Shown: piece by piece, positions 17,742 through 28,500 of the stretch
Numbering within the stretch: position 1 is the first letter of the stretch
How the letters are laid out: every line of letters starts with the position of its first letter
Notes under the pieces: generated by a model
What the model was told of the DNA's origin: nothing
What the model saw: only the letters and a program-made list of their open reading frames with translations
Databases searched by the model: none
Made by a program: the position numbers and the translations under genes
Source: Lyngbya confervoides BDU141951
GTDB lineage: Bacteria; Cyanobacteriota; Cyanobacteriia; Thermosynechococcales; Thermosynechococcaceae
Length of the DNA stretch: 64,000 nt
Reading direction: 5' to 3'
Assembly (NCBI RefSeq): GCF_000817775.3
Contig: NZ_JTHE03000024.1
Span: 1-64,000 of the forward strand

Positions 17742-20700
17742 TTAGGCCCTCATCGAGGTGAAACAGGTTGAAATATGACTCAACAGAGTTTCTAAATCGA
17801 AGGGTTTCGCCAAAAAAGAGCTGGCACCCGCAGCCAGGGCGGTTGCCTCATGGGTTGGAACACCGCTGAGGGCCACAATATAAACGGCGGGGTCCATGGC
17901 CTTCAGGCGACGGATCAAGGTAAAACCATCCATATTCGGCATCATCAGATCGCTCAGAACCAGCTGAATTTCTGACCGATGCTGCTGGTATTGTTCTAGG
18001 GCTTCTACACCATCTTGTGCCAGCAAGGTGCGGTAATGGTGGCTTTCGAGAAAGGATTGTAGCATCATGCGCACGATTTCCTCATCTTCCACCACTAACA
18101 CCAAGGCCTCGTGAGTTTCTGACATCAACGCCGGGGAAAGACCTGCCAAGTCGGAGTCCGGGACGCTGTCCTCCATCTGCGGAAAATACACTTTAAACTG
18201 AGTTCCCTGGCCCACCTGACTGACAACTTGCACAAACCCCTGATTTGCCTTGACCAGACTGCGCACCGTGGCCAGACCTAAGCCAGTGCCCTGTCCCGGA
18301 GGTTTGGTGGTAAAGAAGGGATCAAACATTCGCTCCTGGACCTCGGGCGTAATCCCCGTCCCGGTATCAGTCACAGTGATCAGGGCATAGCGGCCCACCC
18401 GAGCATCCAGCGTTTGAGCCGCCATGGCCTCATCTACCCAGACATTCTGGGCGGAAATGCCCAAAGTGCCGCCGTTGGGCATGGCATCGCGCGCATTCAC
18501 ATAGAGATTCATAACAATCTGGTGTAGATAGGTGGGGTCAGCCAGCACCTTGCCCAGAGCGGGCTGAGTGGCCCCTGCGGTAGGAATCTCAACCTGTATC
18601 TCGATGGATTTCGGAAAGCTTTGCTGCACAATCTTGATTTCTTCTTGCAGGAGAGCGGCCAAATTCACCGCGGTTTGCTGGCCCTGGCTGGCCCGTGTAA
18701 CTGACAAAATTTGTTTAACCAGGTTCGCTCCTCGCTTGGCGCTGGATTCGATAATTTGCAACTGTTCTATCCCCCTGGCATCCAATCCCCGCTGCGTCAT
18801 CTGCAGCACTTGAGTCATGCCCAGAATAGGGGTGAGCATATTGTTGAGGTCGTGGGCAATGCCGCCCGCCAGAATACCCAAGCTTTCTAGGCGTTGGGCC
18901 TGATAAAACTGAGCCTCCAGATTTTTCTTTTCGGTGATATCGGTGGAGATACCGCAGAGGGCGTAGGGAGTTCCGGTGGCATCAGACAGGGGAAATTTGA
19001 CGGTAATGAAGCTGTGGATGCCATCGGGCAAGGGCAACGTGTCCTCAATTTGCAGCAGTTGACCGGTTTCTAAAACAGCTCGATTTTGGGTGGCAAACCG
19101 ATCGGCCATCTCCGGGGGCCACACCTCCTGCAACCCTTTGCCCACCAGATCCTGGGCCGAGATGGACAGCAGGGCGGCATAGCTGTGATTCACGAGCAGG
19201 TGTCTATTTTGATGATCGAGCAGGTAGATAACCGCCGGAGAGTGATCCAAAATGGCTTGGAGCCGCTGTTCGCTCTCTCGCAGCGCCTGTTCAGCCTGCT
19301 TGCGTTCTGTAATATCTTCGTGGGTACTGACGTAACCGACGATTTCTCCGGCTGTGGATTGAATGGAGGCTACATGGGCAGAAATCCAGCGGATTTCTCC
19401 CTGGGGCGTGAGTAACCGAAATTCAGGCAGGCGATCGCTGTCCCCCTTCAGCACCCTTTCCCAAATCACCCCCAGCCTGTGCCGATCTTCCGGGTGAACG
19501 GCTTGCAGCCAACCGTTCCCCAGACAATCTTTTAGGCTGAGCCCCGAGAGTGCTAACCAGCAGGGATTGACATACAGGCAAATCCCATCGGCATTGGTCT
19601 GACAGATGCCAATGGGAGCCGCTGCGCTCAGGGAGCGAAAGCGCGCTTCGCTGGCTTCCAGAACTGCCTGCATATGCTGCCGGGCAGAGAGTTCATCGCG
19701 CGTTTGTTCGTAGAGTTCTGACTGCTGACTGGCAATTCCCACCTGGATCGCCAGGCGCTGCAGAAGTTCAATTTCAGCCGGTTCCCACTGGCGAGGAGCG
19801 TCACACTGGTGGGTGATCAGCAACCCCCACAGATCATGACCTAGCAAAATCGGCACGGCCAAACTCGCCTTCACCTGAAACTGCTGTAATAGATCAACAT
19901 AGCAGGGCTCTAGACCCGGCTGGTTGATATCCCGCAAGATGGAAACGTGCCCCTGAAGATAGGGCTGGATAAACTGGTCTGCGAAGCAGGGGTCATCAAT
20001 GGTGGTGGATTGCAGAGCAGGCCATTGTTTGCCTACCGATTCCATGATCACATCGCCCTTCCAGTCTGGGCGGAAACGAAAGATCACAACGCGATCGCAC
20101 GCTAGCCATTCTCGGACCCGCTCCACAGTGCAATGGAGAACCTGATCTAACTCCAGGGACTGGCGAATTTCCTGGGCAATATCAACCAGCAGTTGCTCCT
20201 GGCGGATCTTCTGTTGTAAAGCCAGTTCAGCCTGTTTGCGATCGCTAATATGAATCCCCACCGTGGTCACCTGCCAGCAAGCAGCCGCCTCATCCCACTG
20301 GGAGGTCAGGGTTTCGGAAATCCAGCGCACGCTATCGGTTTTATCCCGGAAGCGGTACTCAATCGTGAAGCTCTGCTCGGCAAAAATCCGCTCAAAGGCG
20401 GGCATGATCACCGTTTCCACATCTTCCGGCAGCACCCGCGATCGCCAGAGTTCCTGGTCTCCGATGATTTCAGCCTGAGAGTAGCCGTAAACACTCTCAC
20501 AGCCCAGGGAAATGAGTTTGTGAACGTAGGTGCCATCGGCATAGGCAGCCAGCTCACCAATGGCCACGCCCACATTGTCAAGAATGCGGCTGAGTTGGGC
20601 CTCGGATTGATACAGAGCGGCTTCGGCCTGTTTGCGATCGGCATCTAGTCGTTTCCATTGGCTAGTCTCCAAGACAGTGCCCACCAGTCGATCAATCTTG

Positions 20701-21896
20701 CCTGCAGCATCACGCACCGGTGAGAGGGTGGTGAGGAACCAGACGGGGCGATCTTGATAGACAAAATGATTCTCGAAGACCATGCAGTGATTCGCCTGCA
20801 CACACTGCTGATAGTGCTGGCGAAATCGGGAACCGATTTCGGGGCCAAACACCTCCTCAGGAGTTTTCCCTTGCACATCTACCAGGGCAATGCCGGTCAT
20901 CTCCTGAGCCGCGCGGTTGTGACTCACATAGCGAAAATCTCCCGTTTCGGCCACCGCCACCACAAAAATAGGCTGCGCTGCCCCATCGTAAATGCTGCGC
21001 AAAAAGGCTTCCCGCTGGCTTAACTCCGCCGTTCGTTCTGCTATCCGATCCGTGAGTTTCTCCTGCACAGCCTGCAGTTCCTGATTTTTCTGCTGCAGTT
21101 CTGCCTGCGTCGCGTGAAGCTGTGCCAAGGTTTGTCGCAACTCTTCGTTGACAGCCTTCAGTTCCGCCATCTGCAGCGTGGCGGCGGACTGCTCCGGCGG
21201 GGAAAACGCCTTGTCTCCATAGAGAGGATTCAGGCGATAGCCCTGGCGATGCAAGGTTTTGATAAAGTCCTCCGGTGCCCCGGCGGCTTTTAGCTTTTTA
21301 CGCAACTTCTTGAGATGGGTGCGTACCGTTTCATTGCCAGGAGCCTCCAGAGCACTCCAGCCTTGTTCCACAATGGTGCGAGCATTCAAAATATTGGGGG
21401 CATGGCGGAGCAACACCTCCAGCAGGCTATATTCCTTCGGGGTTAGCTGCAACAGCGTTGCCCCATAGCTCACCTGCAAACGACTGGGGTCCAGGGACAG
21501 AGATCCCCATCGCAGGACCGGAAAAGCTTGCAACGCACCCCGACGCAGCAGAGACTGGATGCGAGCCAGTAATTCCTCCGCATCAAAGGGTTTAGTCAAA
21601 TAGTCATCGGCTCCAGCATTGAGAGCAGTCGCCTTCGCCTTGGCCTCCGCCTCCTGTCCAGTCAAGAGCAGAATCGGGCTTTGTATCCCGCTGGTGCGCA
21701 GCTGCTGACAGAGTCTGACGCCGTCCATTCGGGGCAACCCAATATCCAGCAGCATCAGATCGTAGCGATAGGCCTCAGCCATTTCCAACCCCGCTAGGCC
21801 ATCGGCCGCAACGTCCACTGAGTAGTGACAGCTCACCAGTAACGCCTCAATGGCCTGGGCTACAGGGGCTTCGTCTTCCACCACCAAAATTCTCAT
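17742..21896 (-). CDS. Giant hybrid: DNA-binding response regulator fused to PAS/cyanobacteriochrome-GAF histidine kinase with C-terminal receiver
   Basis: 1384 aa. Order: receiver 1 (1-118, Asp51 in LMLLDIGLP, Lys102); OmpR-type winged helix (about 128-224); coiled coil (about 240-292); PAS (about 297-415); PAS (about 432-555); GAF (about 565-735); PAS (about 745-865); PAS (about 877-990); HisKA with His1015 in GGIAHDLNN; HATPase with [10 protein letters not shown] (1134-1143) and GTGLGLAT; receiver 2 with Asp1316 in LVLSDLMMP. The GAF contains a D-x-C-F motif (Cys637) and a second Cys at 665, exactly 28 residues later, as in DXCF cyanobacteriochromes, and the region [16 protein letters not shown] typical of phytochrome-like GAFs. 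No membrane segment, so cytoplasmic. The ATG at 21896 (MRILVVEDE) is used; a GTG at 21905 is the alternative. The N-terminal half alone would be a complete response regulator. Confidence 0.93.
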   Translation of the reverse strand: MRILVVEDEAPVAQAIEALLVSCHYSVDVAADGLAGLEMAEAYRYDLMLLDIGLPRMDGVRLCQQLRTSGIQSPILLLTGQEAEAKAKATALNAGADDYLTKPFDAEELLARIQSLLRRGALQAFPVLRWGSLSLDPSRLQVSYGATLLQLTPKEYSLLEVLLRHAPNILNARTIVEQGWSALEAPGNETVRTHLKKLRKKLKAAGAPEDFIKTLHRQGYRLNPLYGDKAFSPPEQSAATLQMAELKAVNEELRQTLAQLHATQAELQQKNQELQAVQEKLTDRIAERTAELSQREAFLRSIYDGAAQPIFVVAVAETGDFRYVSHNRAAQEMTGIALVDVQGKTPEEVFGPEIGSRFRQHYQQCVQANHCMVFENHFVYQDRPVWFLTTLSPVRDAAGKIDRLVGTVLETSQWKRLDADRKQAEAALYQSEAQLSRILDNVGVAIGELAAYADGTYVHKLISLGCESVYGYSQAEIIGDQELWRSRVLPEDVETVIMPAFERIFAEQSFTIEYRFRDKTDSVRWISETLTSQWDEAAACWQVTTVGIHISDRKQAELALQQKIRQEQLLVDIAQEIRQSLELDQVLHCTVERVREWLACDRVVIFRFRPDWKGDVIMESVGKQWPALQSTTIDDPCFADQFIQPYLQGHVSILRDINQPGLEPCYVDLLQQFQVKASLAVPILLGHDLWGLLITHQCDAPRQWEPAEIELLQRLAIQVGIASQQSELYEQTRDELSARQHMQAVLEASEARFRSLSAAAPIGICQTNADGICLYVNPCWLALSGLSLKDCLGNGWLQAVHPEDRHRLGVIWERVLKGDSDRLPEFRLLTPQGEIRWISAHVASIQSTAGEIVGYVSTHEDITERKQAEQALRESEQRLQAILDHSPAVIYLLDHQNRHLLVNHSYAALLSISAQDLVGKGLQEVWPPEMADRFATQNRAVLETGQLLQIEDTLPLPDGIHSFITVKFPLSDATGTPYALCGISTDITEKKNLEAQFYQAQRLESLGILAGGIAHDLNNMLTPILGMTQVLQMTQRGLDARGIEQLQIIESSAKRGANLVKQILSVTRASQGQQTAVNLAALLQEEIKIVQQSFPKSIEIQVEIPTAGATQPALGKVLADPTYLHQIVMNLYVNARDAMPNGGTLGISAQNVWVDEAMAAQTLDARVGRYALITVTDTGTGITPEVQERMFDPFFTTKPPGQGTGLGLATVRSLVKANQGFVQVVSQVGQGTQFKVYFPQMEDSVPDSDLAGLSPALMSETHEALVLVVEDEEIVRMMLQSFLESHHYRTLLAQDGVEALEQYQQHRSEIQLVLSDLMMPNMDGFTLIRRLKAMDPAVYIVALSGVPTHEATALAAGASSFLAKPFDLETLLSHISTCFTSMRA

Positions 21897-22170
21897 GACC
21901 TCCACCCTGTGAATGATGAGCGGCCTGTTTAATCCTATTATCGGCCTTCACAACATCTTCACGAAAACCGCTCCATAATTCTTATCGATGCTACAGCCGG
22001 TGCGTCCCTCTGGTGAACCCAGCCTCTCTAAGGGCGATCTAGAGGGACTGTACGGCTGTAATCTGCCCAAAACAAAGAAAATGAACCCCCTTACCCTGGA
22101 GTGATTGCCCTGGAGTCATTTTAATCGTTACCACGGCCAAGAACTTGATGGGGGGGTTCAGGAGTTAGAG

Positions 22171-22401
22171 ATGCCCTTACCGGAAGATATTCTCTGTTGC
22201 TATACCAATGACACAGACCAATGTCATATTATTCGCATTTCAAATATTCCTTGCTGGTTCTTTGAAAGAGCCGTTTTTCCGGGAAAATCCGTATTCTTTA
22301 GGACTTTCTCCCATGCTCGTCTTGAAGTTCATACCGGAGGAATGAGTAGCTCAATCCTGTCAGATATCATTCCCTGCGATCGCCTTGCAACAAGCAATTA
22401 A
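22171..22401 (+). CDS. DUF1830 family protein
   Basis: 76 aa. The core CCYTN, IRISNIPCWFFERAVFPG and LEVHTGGMSSSILSDIIPC matches the cyanobacterium-specific DUF1830 family (function unknown). The ATG at 22171 has AGGAG 7 nt upstream; the open frame further upstream to 22105 is ignored. It has three Cys and no signal peptide. It stands alone, about 275 bases from the giant kinase gene, on the opposite strand. Confidence 0.85.
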   Translation: MPLPEDILCCYTNDTDQCHIIRISNIPCWFFERAVFPGKSVFFRTFSHARLEVHTGGMSSSILSDIIPCDRLATSN

Positions 22402-22507
22402 ATCCGCAGCCGGTTCAGGCGATCTAGCCCCTTTTTGTCCTTCAATTAACTGCATCCTAGGAACAAAGAGATCATGGATAGATTCTGATTCCTCAAAGAG
22501 CCCCTTT

Positions 22508-22537
22508 CAGTAAGCACAAAATCAGTAAGCACAAAAT
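22508..22537. repeat. 15-bp perfect tandem duplication
   Basis: Two exact adjacent copies of CAGTAAGCACAAAAT (22508-22522 and 22523-22537) in the A/T-rich gap upstream of the DUF1816 gene. The rest of the gap (22402-22644) shows only A/T-rich promoter-like sequence such as TAATAGAGTTATAGAATCC near 22598. Confidence 0.9.
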
Positions 22538-22644
22538 ATAAGCAGGTTACATCGAACTAGATCCAGTTACTCACAGTTTCTTCACAGAAAAAATAAATAA
22601 TAGAGTTATAGAATCCAATAATTCATGAACCTTGGGGGTATATC

Positions 22645-22980
22645 ATGCTGAATAGGGACTGTCCAGCAACAATAGATTTGGCTTGGTGGATGCAGATTGA
22701 GACCCGAAATCCGGTCGCAATTTACTACTTTGGTCCCTTCGAAGATCAAATTCAGGCTGAAGCATCAAAATACGCCTACATATCAGACCTGGAGGCAGAA
22801 AATGCCAGCATTCTCTGTGCAAAGGCTGTTTTCTGTCAGCCTCGACAGCTGACTATATACCAAGATGACCTCAATATTCACGACCTGGAACAAGCATCTT
22901 TCTGGCTATTCATGAATTTGCTGGACGAACCTGAAGATCGAGGCCTGCATCAGGAAGAGCGCGAAGCCCTCACCTTCTAG
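22645..22980 (+). CDS. DUF1816 family protein
   Basis: 111 aa. The pattern AWWMQIETRNPVAIYYFGPF, AYISDLEAENA and PRQLTIY fits DUF1816, a small cyanobacterial family with some likeness to the CpcD/linker fold and found near phycobilisome or stress genes in some genomes; its function is unknown. It is followed after about 30 nt by a hairpin, GGGATCG (23012-23018) with CGATCCC (23026-23032), without a T tract. Confidence 0.8.
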   Translation: MLNRDCPATIDLAWWMQIETRNPVAIYYFGPFEDQIQAEASKYAYISDLEAENASILCAKAVFCQPRQLTIYQDDLNIHDLEQASFWLFMNLLDEPEDRGLHQEEREALTF

Positions 22981-23195
22981 CAGCGAGGAAGCAAACCCAG
23001 CCTTTGCATAGGGGATCGAGCGAGGCGATCCCTGGTGTCTCAGAGGAGGTTCAAAGGACTCACAGAGCCCAGGATTGAACTTGATCTTGCGGCCCGATGT
23101 GCTTGACGAAACTGTCACGACTTGGACACAGCGGTGTCACACCCGATGTCTACCGTTAAGCCTGTTAAAAAGTATCCAGTTTGGAGATCAAGGCA

Positions 23196-23414
23196 ATGAA
23201 CCTCTCCTCCTCAACAAAAGGATCTTCTCTGATTGTATTGCTCATGAGCTTTGGATTACTGAGTAACCCAACCATCGCAGCAGTGAATGCCGAAGAGATT
23301 CTCCAGCCTGAAGCAGAAACTTCAAGCCAGTCCGTCCCCCCAGCCACGAAGGATCTAATCAAGGCAGATATGGCCTATATCAAGGCCATGAAACTCCGAC
23401 TAGAAAGAGACTAG
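23196..23414 (+). CDS. Small secreted protein, unknown
   Basis: 72 aa from the ATG at 23196. Residues about 9-28 form a signal peptide (SSLIVLLMSFGLLSNPTIAA) with a likely cleavage after TIAA or VNA, leaving a mature peptide of about 40 residues that is acidic at the start and basic at the end (YIKAMKLRLERD). GGAG and AAGG lie upstream. No family recognised. Its stop is one base from the end of the convergent aldo/keto reductase gene. Confidence 0.5.
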   Translation: MNLSSSTKGSSLIVLLMSFGLLSNPTIAAVNAEEILQPEAETSSQSVPPATKDLIKADMAYIKAMKLRLERD

Positions 23415-23415
23415 G

Positions 23416-24372
23416 TCAAACCAAAATCTGAGCCAAATGCGCTACTTCCGCAGGGCTCAGTTGCCAACCCAAAGCCCCAGCATTTTGGGCCGCCTGCTTG
23501 GCATTTTTTGCCCCTGGAATTGGAACCAGGTTGCCCTGGGCGATCAACCAGTTCAGAGCAACCTGGGCCGGGGTGCGGTCGTATTTTGCGCCAATATCTG
23601 TCATGGCCTGAATCAGGGGCTCAATCCGGCGCAGATAGCTCGCCTGAAACTTAGGGCTGAGGCTGCGCGCTCCAGTGGGTTGCTTCGGCGCATCAGCGGT
23701 ATATTTCCCCGTCAATAACCCTTGAGCCAGGGGACTGTAGGCTAAAATCGTCACCCCCAGATCCCGCGCGGCGGCTAATACACCATTGGTTTCAATGTTG
23801 CGATGCAGCAGCGAATATTGCATCTGGTTCACCGCCAAGGGGACCCCCTGATCGGCCAGGAAGCGATGGGCTGCGCGCATCTGGGCTGCGGAATAGTTAC
23901 TCACCCCCACAGCCTGAATGCGGCCTTTCTGAACCTCCTGCGCTAGGGCCTGCATCAGCGATCGCTGGCTCAGAAAAAAGCTAAAGGGCCAGTGAATCTG
24001 GTAAAGGGCAATGGAAGTAACCTGAAGTCGATCCAGGCTTGCACTCAGGGCCTGCGCCACGGAACGGGCCGAAAAGCGCCAGGGAACGGGGAAATATTTA
24101 GTGGCCACGCTCACCGGCTGATCTTGCTCCTGCATGAATCGCCCCAGCAGCGTTTCCGACTTGCCCAGGCCATACACCTCCGCCGTGTCAAAAAAGTTCA
24201 CCCCTGCCGCGATCGCAGCCTGGAACGCCTGCCTCACCTCCTCCTCGCCGTAGTCTTTGCCGTATTGCCAGAACAAAGAGTCTCCCCAGGCCCAGGTTCC
24301 GATTCCCAGGGCGGGAACAGTTGGCCCAGCGGGACCCAGTTGCACCGTTTGAGCAGAGGTCAGAGAAGTCAT
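23416..24372 (-). CDS. Aldo/keto reductase
   Basis: 318 aa NAD(P)H-dependent oxidoreductase with a TIM-barrel fold. The catalytic tetrad is visible: Asp and Tyr in FFDTAEVYGLGKSE, Lys in VATKYFP and His in YQIHWP. The C-terminal cofactor region has IPGAKNAKQAAQNAG. The sequence is close to the plant and cyanobacterial pyridoxal-reductase-like or YhdN-like AKRs; the physiological substrate is not predictable. No operon partner is obvious. Confidence 0.92.
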   Translation of the reverse strand: MTSLTSAQTVQLGPAGPTVPALGIGTWAWGDSLFWQYGKDYGEEEVRQAFQAAIAAGVNFFDTAEVYGLGKSETLLGRFMQEQDQPVSVATKYFPVPWRFSARSVAQALSASLDRLQVTSIALYQIHWPFSFFLSQRSLMQALAQEVQKGRIQAVGVSNYSAAQMRAAHRFLADQGVPLAVNQMQYSLLHRNIETNGVLAAARDLGVTILAYSPLAQGLLTGKYTADAPKQPTGARSLSPKFQASYLRRIEPLIQAMTDIGAKYDRTPAQVALNWLIAQGNLVPIPGAKNAKQAAQNAGALGWQLSPAEVAHLAQILV

Positions 24373-24482
24373 AGAATCGCACCCGTTGCAGGTTTTGCCA
24401 CTGAATATTGTTTTCCCACCTTAACGCTTGTTTTCAGGTTGTGGGGTTGGTCTTCATTCCCTTTGCCCCCCCGTTCAGAACC

Positions 24483-25043
24483 TCAAAGCAAATGGGGACG
24501 CGATTTCCACTGGGTTTGGGTGAGACGATAGAGGCAGTGCTCGCGGAGGATATGGCCAGGGGGAACATTGGGATGCTCGAAGGTTTCCGGGTCGCGGATC
24601 ATGCCTAGACGCTCCATCACCGCCTGCGATCGCCAATTCAATAAACTGGTAAAAGACACCACCTCCGGGATCTGTAGATCTTCGAAGGCAAAGTTCAGGG
24701 ATGCCTGGGCCGCTTCAGTGGCATACCCTTTCCCCCAGTAGGGCCTTGCCAGTCGCCAGCCCACTTCGACGCAGGGTTTGCAGGGTAGATCTGCGGCGGG
24801 GATATGCAGCCCCACATAGCCAATAAAGGGAACCCGGCGGGGAAGTTCAACGGCCCAAAATCCCCAGCCTCGCACGGTCATGAGCCGTTCACAGCGATCG
24901 GCCAGGGCGTCGCTCTCCTGGCGCGTGAGGGGAGCAGGGAAATATCGCATCACCTCTGGATCCGCATTGAGGGCCGCAAAATAGGGGCGATCGCCGGGCT
25001 GCCACTGGCGCAACAGCAGACGGGCGGTAACAAGGGCAGTCAT
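24483..25043 (-). CDS. GNAT-family N-acetyltransferase (RimJ/RimL type)
   Basis: 186 aa. RimJ-like features: start MTALVTARLLLRQWQ, the strand WGFWAVEL, EVGWRLARPYWGKGYATEA (acetyl-CoA binding motif A, Q/R-x-x-G-x-G/A as RPYWGKGYA) and the C-terminal VMERLGMIRDPE. Likely substrate is an amino group of a protein or small molecule. The ATG at 25043 abuts a 15-bp tandem repeat; the frame stays open through the repeat to 25409, adding reiterated YFPAV/YFSAV pentapeptides, but the upstream part does not look like protein. No ribosome-binding site is evident at 25043. Confidence 0.82.
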   Translation of the reverse strand: MTALVTARLLLRQWQPGDRPYFAALNADPEVMRYFPAPLTRQESDALADRCERLMTVRGWGFWAVELPRRVPFIGYVGLHIPAADLPCKPCVEVGWRLARPYWGKGYATEAAQASLNFAFEDLQIPEVVSFTSLLNWRSQAVMERLGMIRDPETFEHPNVPPGHILREHCLYRLTQTQWKSRPHLL

Positions 25044-25118
25044 TGCAGGGAAATAAATTGCAGGGAAATAAACTGCAGAGAAATAAACTGCAGGGAAATA
25101 AACTGCAGAGAAATAAAG
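25044..25118. repeat. 15-bp tandem repeat, five units, abutting the GNAT start codon
   Basis: Five adjacent 15-bp units, TGCAGGGAAATAAAC and variants (G/A at the sixth base, T/C/G at the last), starting at 25044, 25059, 25074, 25089 and 25104. Fifteen is a multiple of three, so all units keep the reading frame of the acetyltransferase gene, where they would encode YF(P/S)A(V/I). The array occupies the place where a ribosome-binding site should be. Confidence 0.92.
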
Positions 25119-25400
25119 GGTGAACGTTGATCTTGATCCTAGGACGATCAAGCCAAAAGCGCCGCCAAATGGCGACGCTTTCACGGGAGGATCAGACCGT
25201 TTAGCCCTGGGGAACAAAGTTGAAAAAGTCTCTTCGGGGAGAGGGGCATCCTTGCCACAGGCGGGTTTAGGATCGCTCGTTTGCGTCTTATCCTTTCGGA
25301 ATAAGTTGCCTTTATCGGAGACTGGCGAAGGGCTAATCTTTTTGGGGGGAAGTAGCCCAACGCCTTTTATCCTAAGGGGTATGAAAGCATCTGTCTTCCG
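25119..25400. other. Non-coding 5' region of the GNAT gene with a strong hairpin
   Basis: A hairpin at 25156-25181 has arms AAAGCGCCGCC and GGCGACGCTTT (10 of 11 pairs, loop AAAT). On the minus strand it is followed by TTTTGG, so it may be a weak terminator or a leader structure. A further inverted repeat GGGCTA/TAGCCC spans about 25328-25356. No gene is supported here. Confidence 0.45.
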
Positions 25401-25426
25401 AAAAACCACGGATTGGCAGCCAATCC
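25401..25426 (-). terminator. Probable rho-independent terminator of the RND efflux operon
   Basis: Read on the minus strand: GGATTGG, loop CTG, CCAATCC, four bases, then TTTTT. The stem is 7 bp and perfect. It lies about 120 nt past the stop of the RND transporter gene, the last gene of its operon. Confidence 0.55.
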
Positions 25427-25543
25427 ACCGGGTTGGAATTGGAGCACGCCCTAGGTAAATTTACGGAGAGATTCAGAACACTGAGGAGATTAGGCCCCCT
25501 GGGAATCGGGCAAGCGGGAGTCCAGAGGGAAGAAAGGGATCAC

Positions 25544-28500
25544 TCAAAGGGTGCGTCGCTGGGTGGCAACGGCCTCAGAAGCAGGTCGGGTTGCGGCCAC
25601 CCAATCCTCAGACTCCAATCCGTCTCCAGTTCCATTCTGAGAATCCGGCGGTGGCGATGGCGGACGGAGGCGGGATTCCGCTGACTTAATCACAATGTAA
25701 AGCACAGGCGCCACAAATAGACTCAGAATCGTGGCAATGCACATCCCCCCCACAATTGCAGTGCCCAAGGACTGGCGCGCTGCCGCCCCTGGCCCGGTGG
25801 CAAAAAAGAGCGGCATGGCCCCAATCACCGTCGACAGCGCCGTCATTAAGATCGGGCGCAGTCTCTCCTTAGCCGCCTCAATCACCGCGGGAATAATCTT
25901 CATGCCGCGATCGCGCTGCTGATTGGCAAACTCCACGATCAAGATGGCATTTTTACTGGCAATGCCAATCAGCATCACAAAGCCAATTTGGGTATAGACA
26001 TCGTTGGCAATTCCCCGCAGGACCAAGGCCAAGAGCGCCCCCAACATCGCCAGGGGAACGGTCAACATGATAATCAAGGGATCCACGTAGCTCTCATACT
26101 GGGCCGCCAGGGTCAAAAACACAAAGACAATCCCCAGGGCAAAAACAATCACGCCTTGACTGCCCGACTCAATCTCCTCTAGGGATAAACCCGACCATTC
26201 AAACCCAAAGCCTCGCGGCAAAGTTTCCCTAGCCACTGCTTCCATGGCAGCGATCGCCTGGCCTGAACTCTGCCCCGGAGCCGCCGCGCCGTTAATCTCA
26301 ATGGCCCGCGAGAGATTGTAATGATTAATAATCGATGGACCACTGGTTTGGGTGACGCTCACCAGACTGCTGAGGGGAATCATCTGTCCTGTCTGCGATC
26401 GCACGTAGAGCTGTCGAATATCCTCGGGATTGGATCGAAACGCTTGGTCCGCCTGAACATAGACCCGATAGGTGCGCTGAAACTGATTAAAGTCATTGAC
26501 GTAGGTGGACCCCAGAAAAATCCGCAGGGTATCAAAAATATCCGCAATGGACACCTGAAGGGCACTGGCCTTGGCGCGATCCACCGTCACGGAAATTTGG
26601 GGGGTGTTGGCACTAAAGTTGGGGCGCAACCGCTGTAGAACCGGATTTTGGGGAGTGGGATAGGTGCTCGCCCGTCCCATGAATTCTCCCAGGGTTTGCC
26701 CCATCACCTCGAAGCCCAACCCGACCCGATCTTGCAGATAAAACTCGAAGCCCCCTATGCTGCCCACTCCATTAATCGCTGGGGGGGCAAAGGGAATGAC
26801 CGTGGCCTCCTGAATCCCCATGAGCTTGGGAAACAAACGCTCAATCACCGCGGCAGCCGATCCCTGGGGACCGGGTCGCTGATCCCAGGGCTTCAGGGTT
26901 GAAAAGATAATTCCGTTGTTGGGGGTCGATCCGCTGAAGCTAAATCCGCCCACGGCAAAAATATTCTGGATCTCCGACTCTTCCTTGAGAATAGCCTCCG
27001 CCTGTTGGAGAACGCTTTCAGTGTAGTTCAGAGAGACCCCCTCTGGGCCTTGCACAATGGTGATGAAGTAACCTTGATCCTCCTCGGGCAGAAAGGCCCG
27101 CGGGACAAAGTTATACAGCCCATAGGTGAGCACCAAGGCCACCGCAAACCCAGCCAAGACCAGGCTGCGATGCCGGGTGATGTAGGCCACCGAAACGCCA
27201 TAGGTTTGGCGGGCCCGATTAATCAATCCGTTAATGGCGTTAAAAAACCAGTGGTTGGGTGTCTGCCCCTGACGCAGCAGCAGCGCGGAAAGGGTTGGGG
27301 TCAAGGTGATGGCATTGAAGGTGGAAACGGTAATGGCGCAGGCAATGGTGAGGGCAAACTGCTGGTAGAGCTGGCCTGCGGTTCCTGGCAAAAAGGCCAC
27401 CGGCACAAATACGGTCACCAACACAATCGAGGTGGCAATCACCGCGCCCAGCAAATCGTCCATGGAGGCGATCGCCGCCGCCACGGGCTGCATGCCCTCT
27501 TCCTGAATGCGACGGGTAATATCCTCCACAATCACGATGGCATCATCCACCACCAGTCCCGTGGCGAGGGTGAGGCCAAACAGGGTCAGGGTGTTAATGG
27601 AAAAGTCCAGGAGCTTAATAAAAATAAAGGTGCCCACCAGGGCCACGGGAATGGCAATTGAGGCAATCAGGGCCGATCGCCAGTTTTGCAGAAACAGATA
27701 AATAATGACGATCACCAGCACAATGGCCAGCAACAGCGAAGTAATCACCTCCCTGGTCCCGGCCTCAATGAAGCGGGTAGTGTCAAAGGCAATGTCGTAT
27801 TTCACGCCGGGGGGAAAGCTGGCCGACAGGGTTTCAATTTCGGCCCGAACGGCGTTGGCCACATCCAGGGCATTGCTGCCGATCTGCTGCTGAATCCCCA
27901 GTCCCACGCCCCGGCGTGAAACGCGATCGCTGGCCATAAACCGGAGCAAGGATCCATAGTTTTCCGCGCCTAGCTCAGCCCGTCCCACATCACGCAGCTT
28001 GGTCAAGGTGCCATCTTCAGCGGTGCGGATCACCAGTTCATTAAACTCGGCGGCATCTTCTAATCGCCCCAGAGCCGTCACGGAATATTGATATTGCTGG
28101 TTGGCATCCACGGGCGGCTGACCCACTTGCCCAGCCCCCACTTGTAGATTCTGAGCTTGCAAGGCCGCCACCACATCCTGGGGTGTCAAGCTTCGACTGG
28201 CCAGACGATTGGGATCGAGCCAGACGCGCATGGCATATTTCCGCTCACCAAAAATGCGCACATCATCGACTCCCTGAATCCGGCGCAGGGAATCAACTAG
28301 ATAGAGGTCGGCATAGTTACTTAAATAGACATCGTCGTAGCGATCCTGTCCAGCCTCATCGGCTTCCGCGTAGAGTCCAATGGCCAACAAAAAGTTACTG
28401 TTGGATTTATTCACCCGCACCCCAGTTTGTGTCACAGGACCGGGCAGACGCGAAAGCACACTGGACACCCGATTCTGCACGTCGACAGCGGCAAGATCTT

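Noticed and set aside
23012-23032. Hairpin after the DUF1816 gene as a rho-independent terminator
   Set aside because: The 7-bp stem is perfect but there is no T tract after it, so the call is not supported beyond a hairpin.
27005-27661. 218-codon frame on the plus strand opposite the RND pump gene
   Set aside because: It is antisense to a strongly conserved gene, and its His/Gly/Gln-rich composition is what reverse-strand reading of hydrophobic codons gives.
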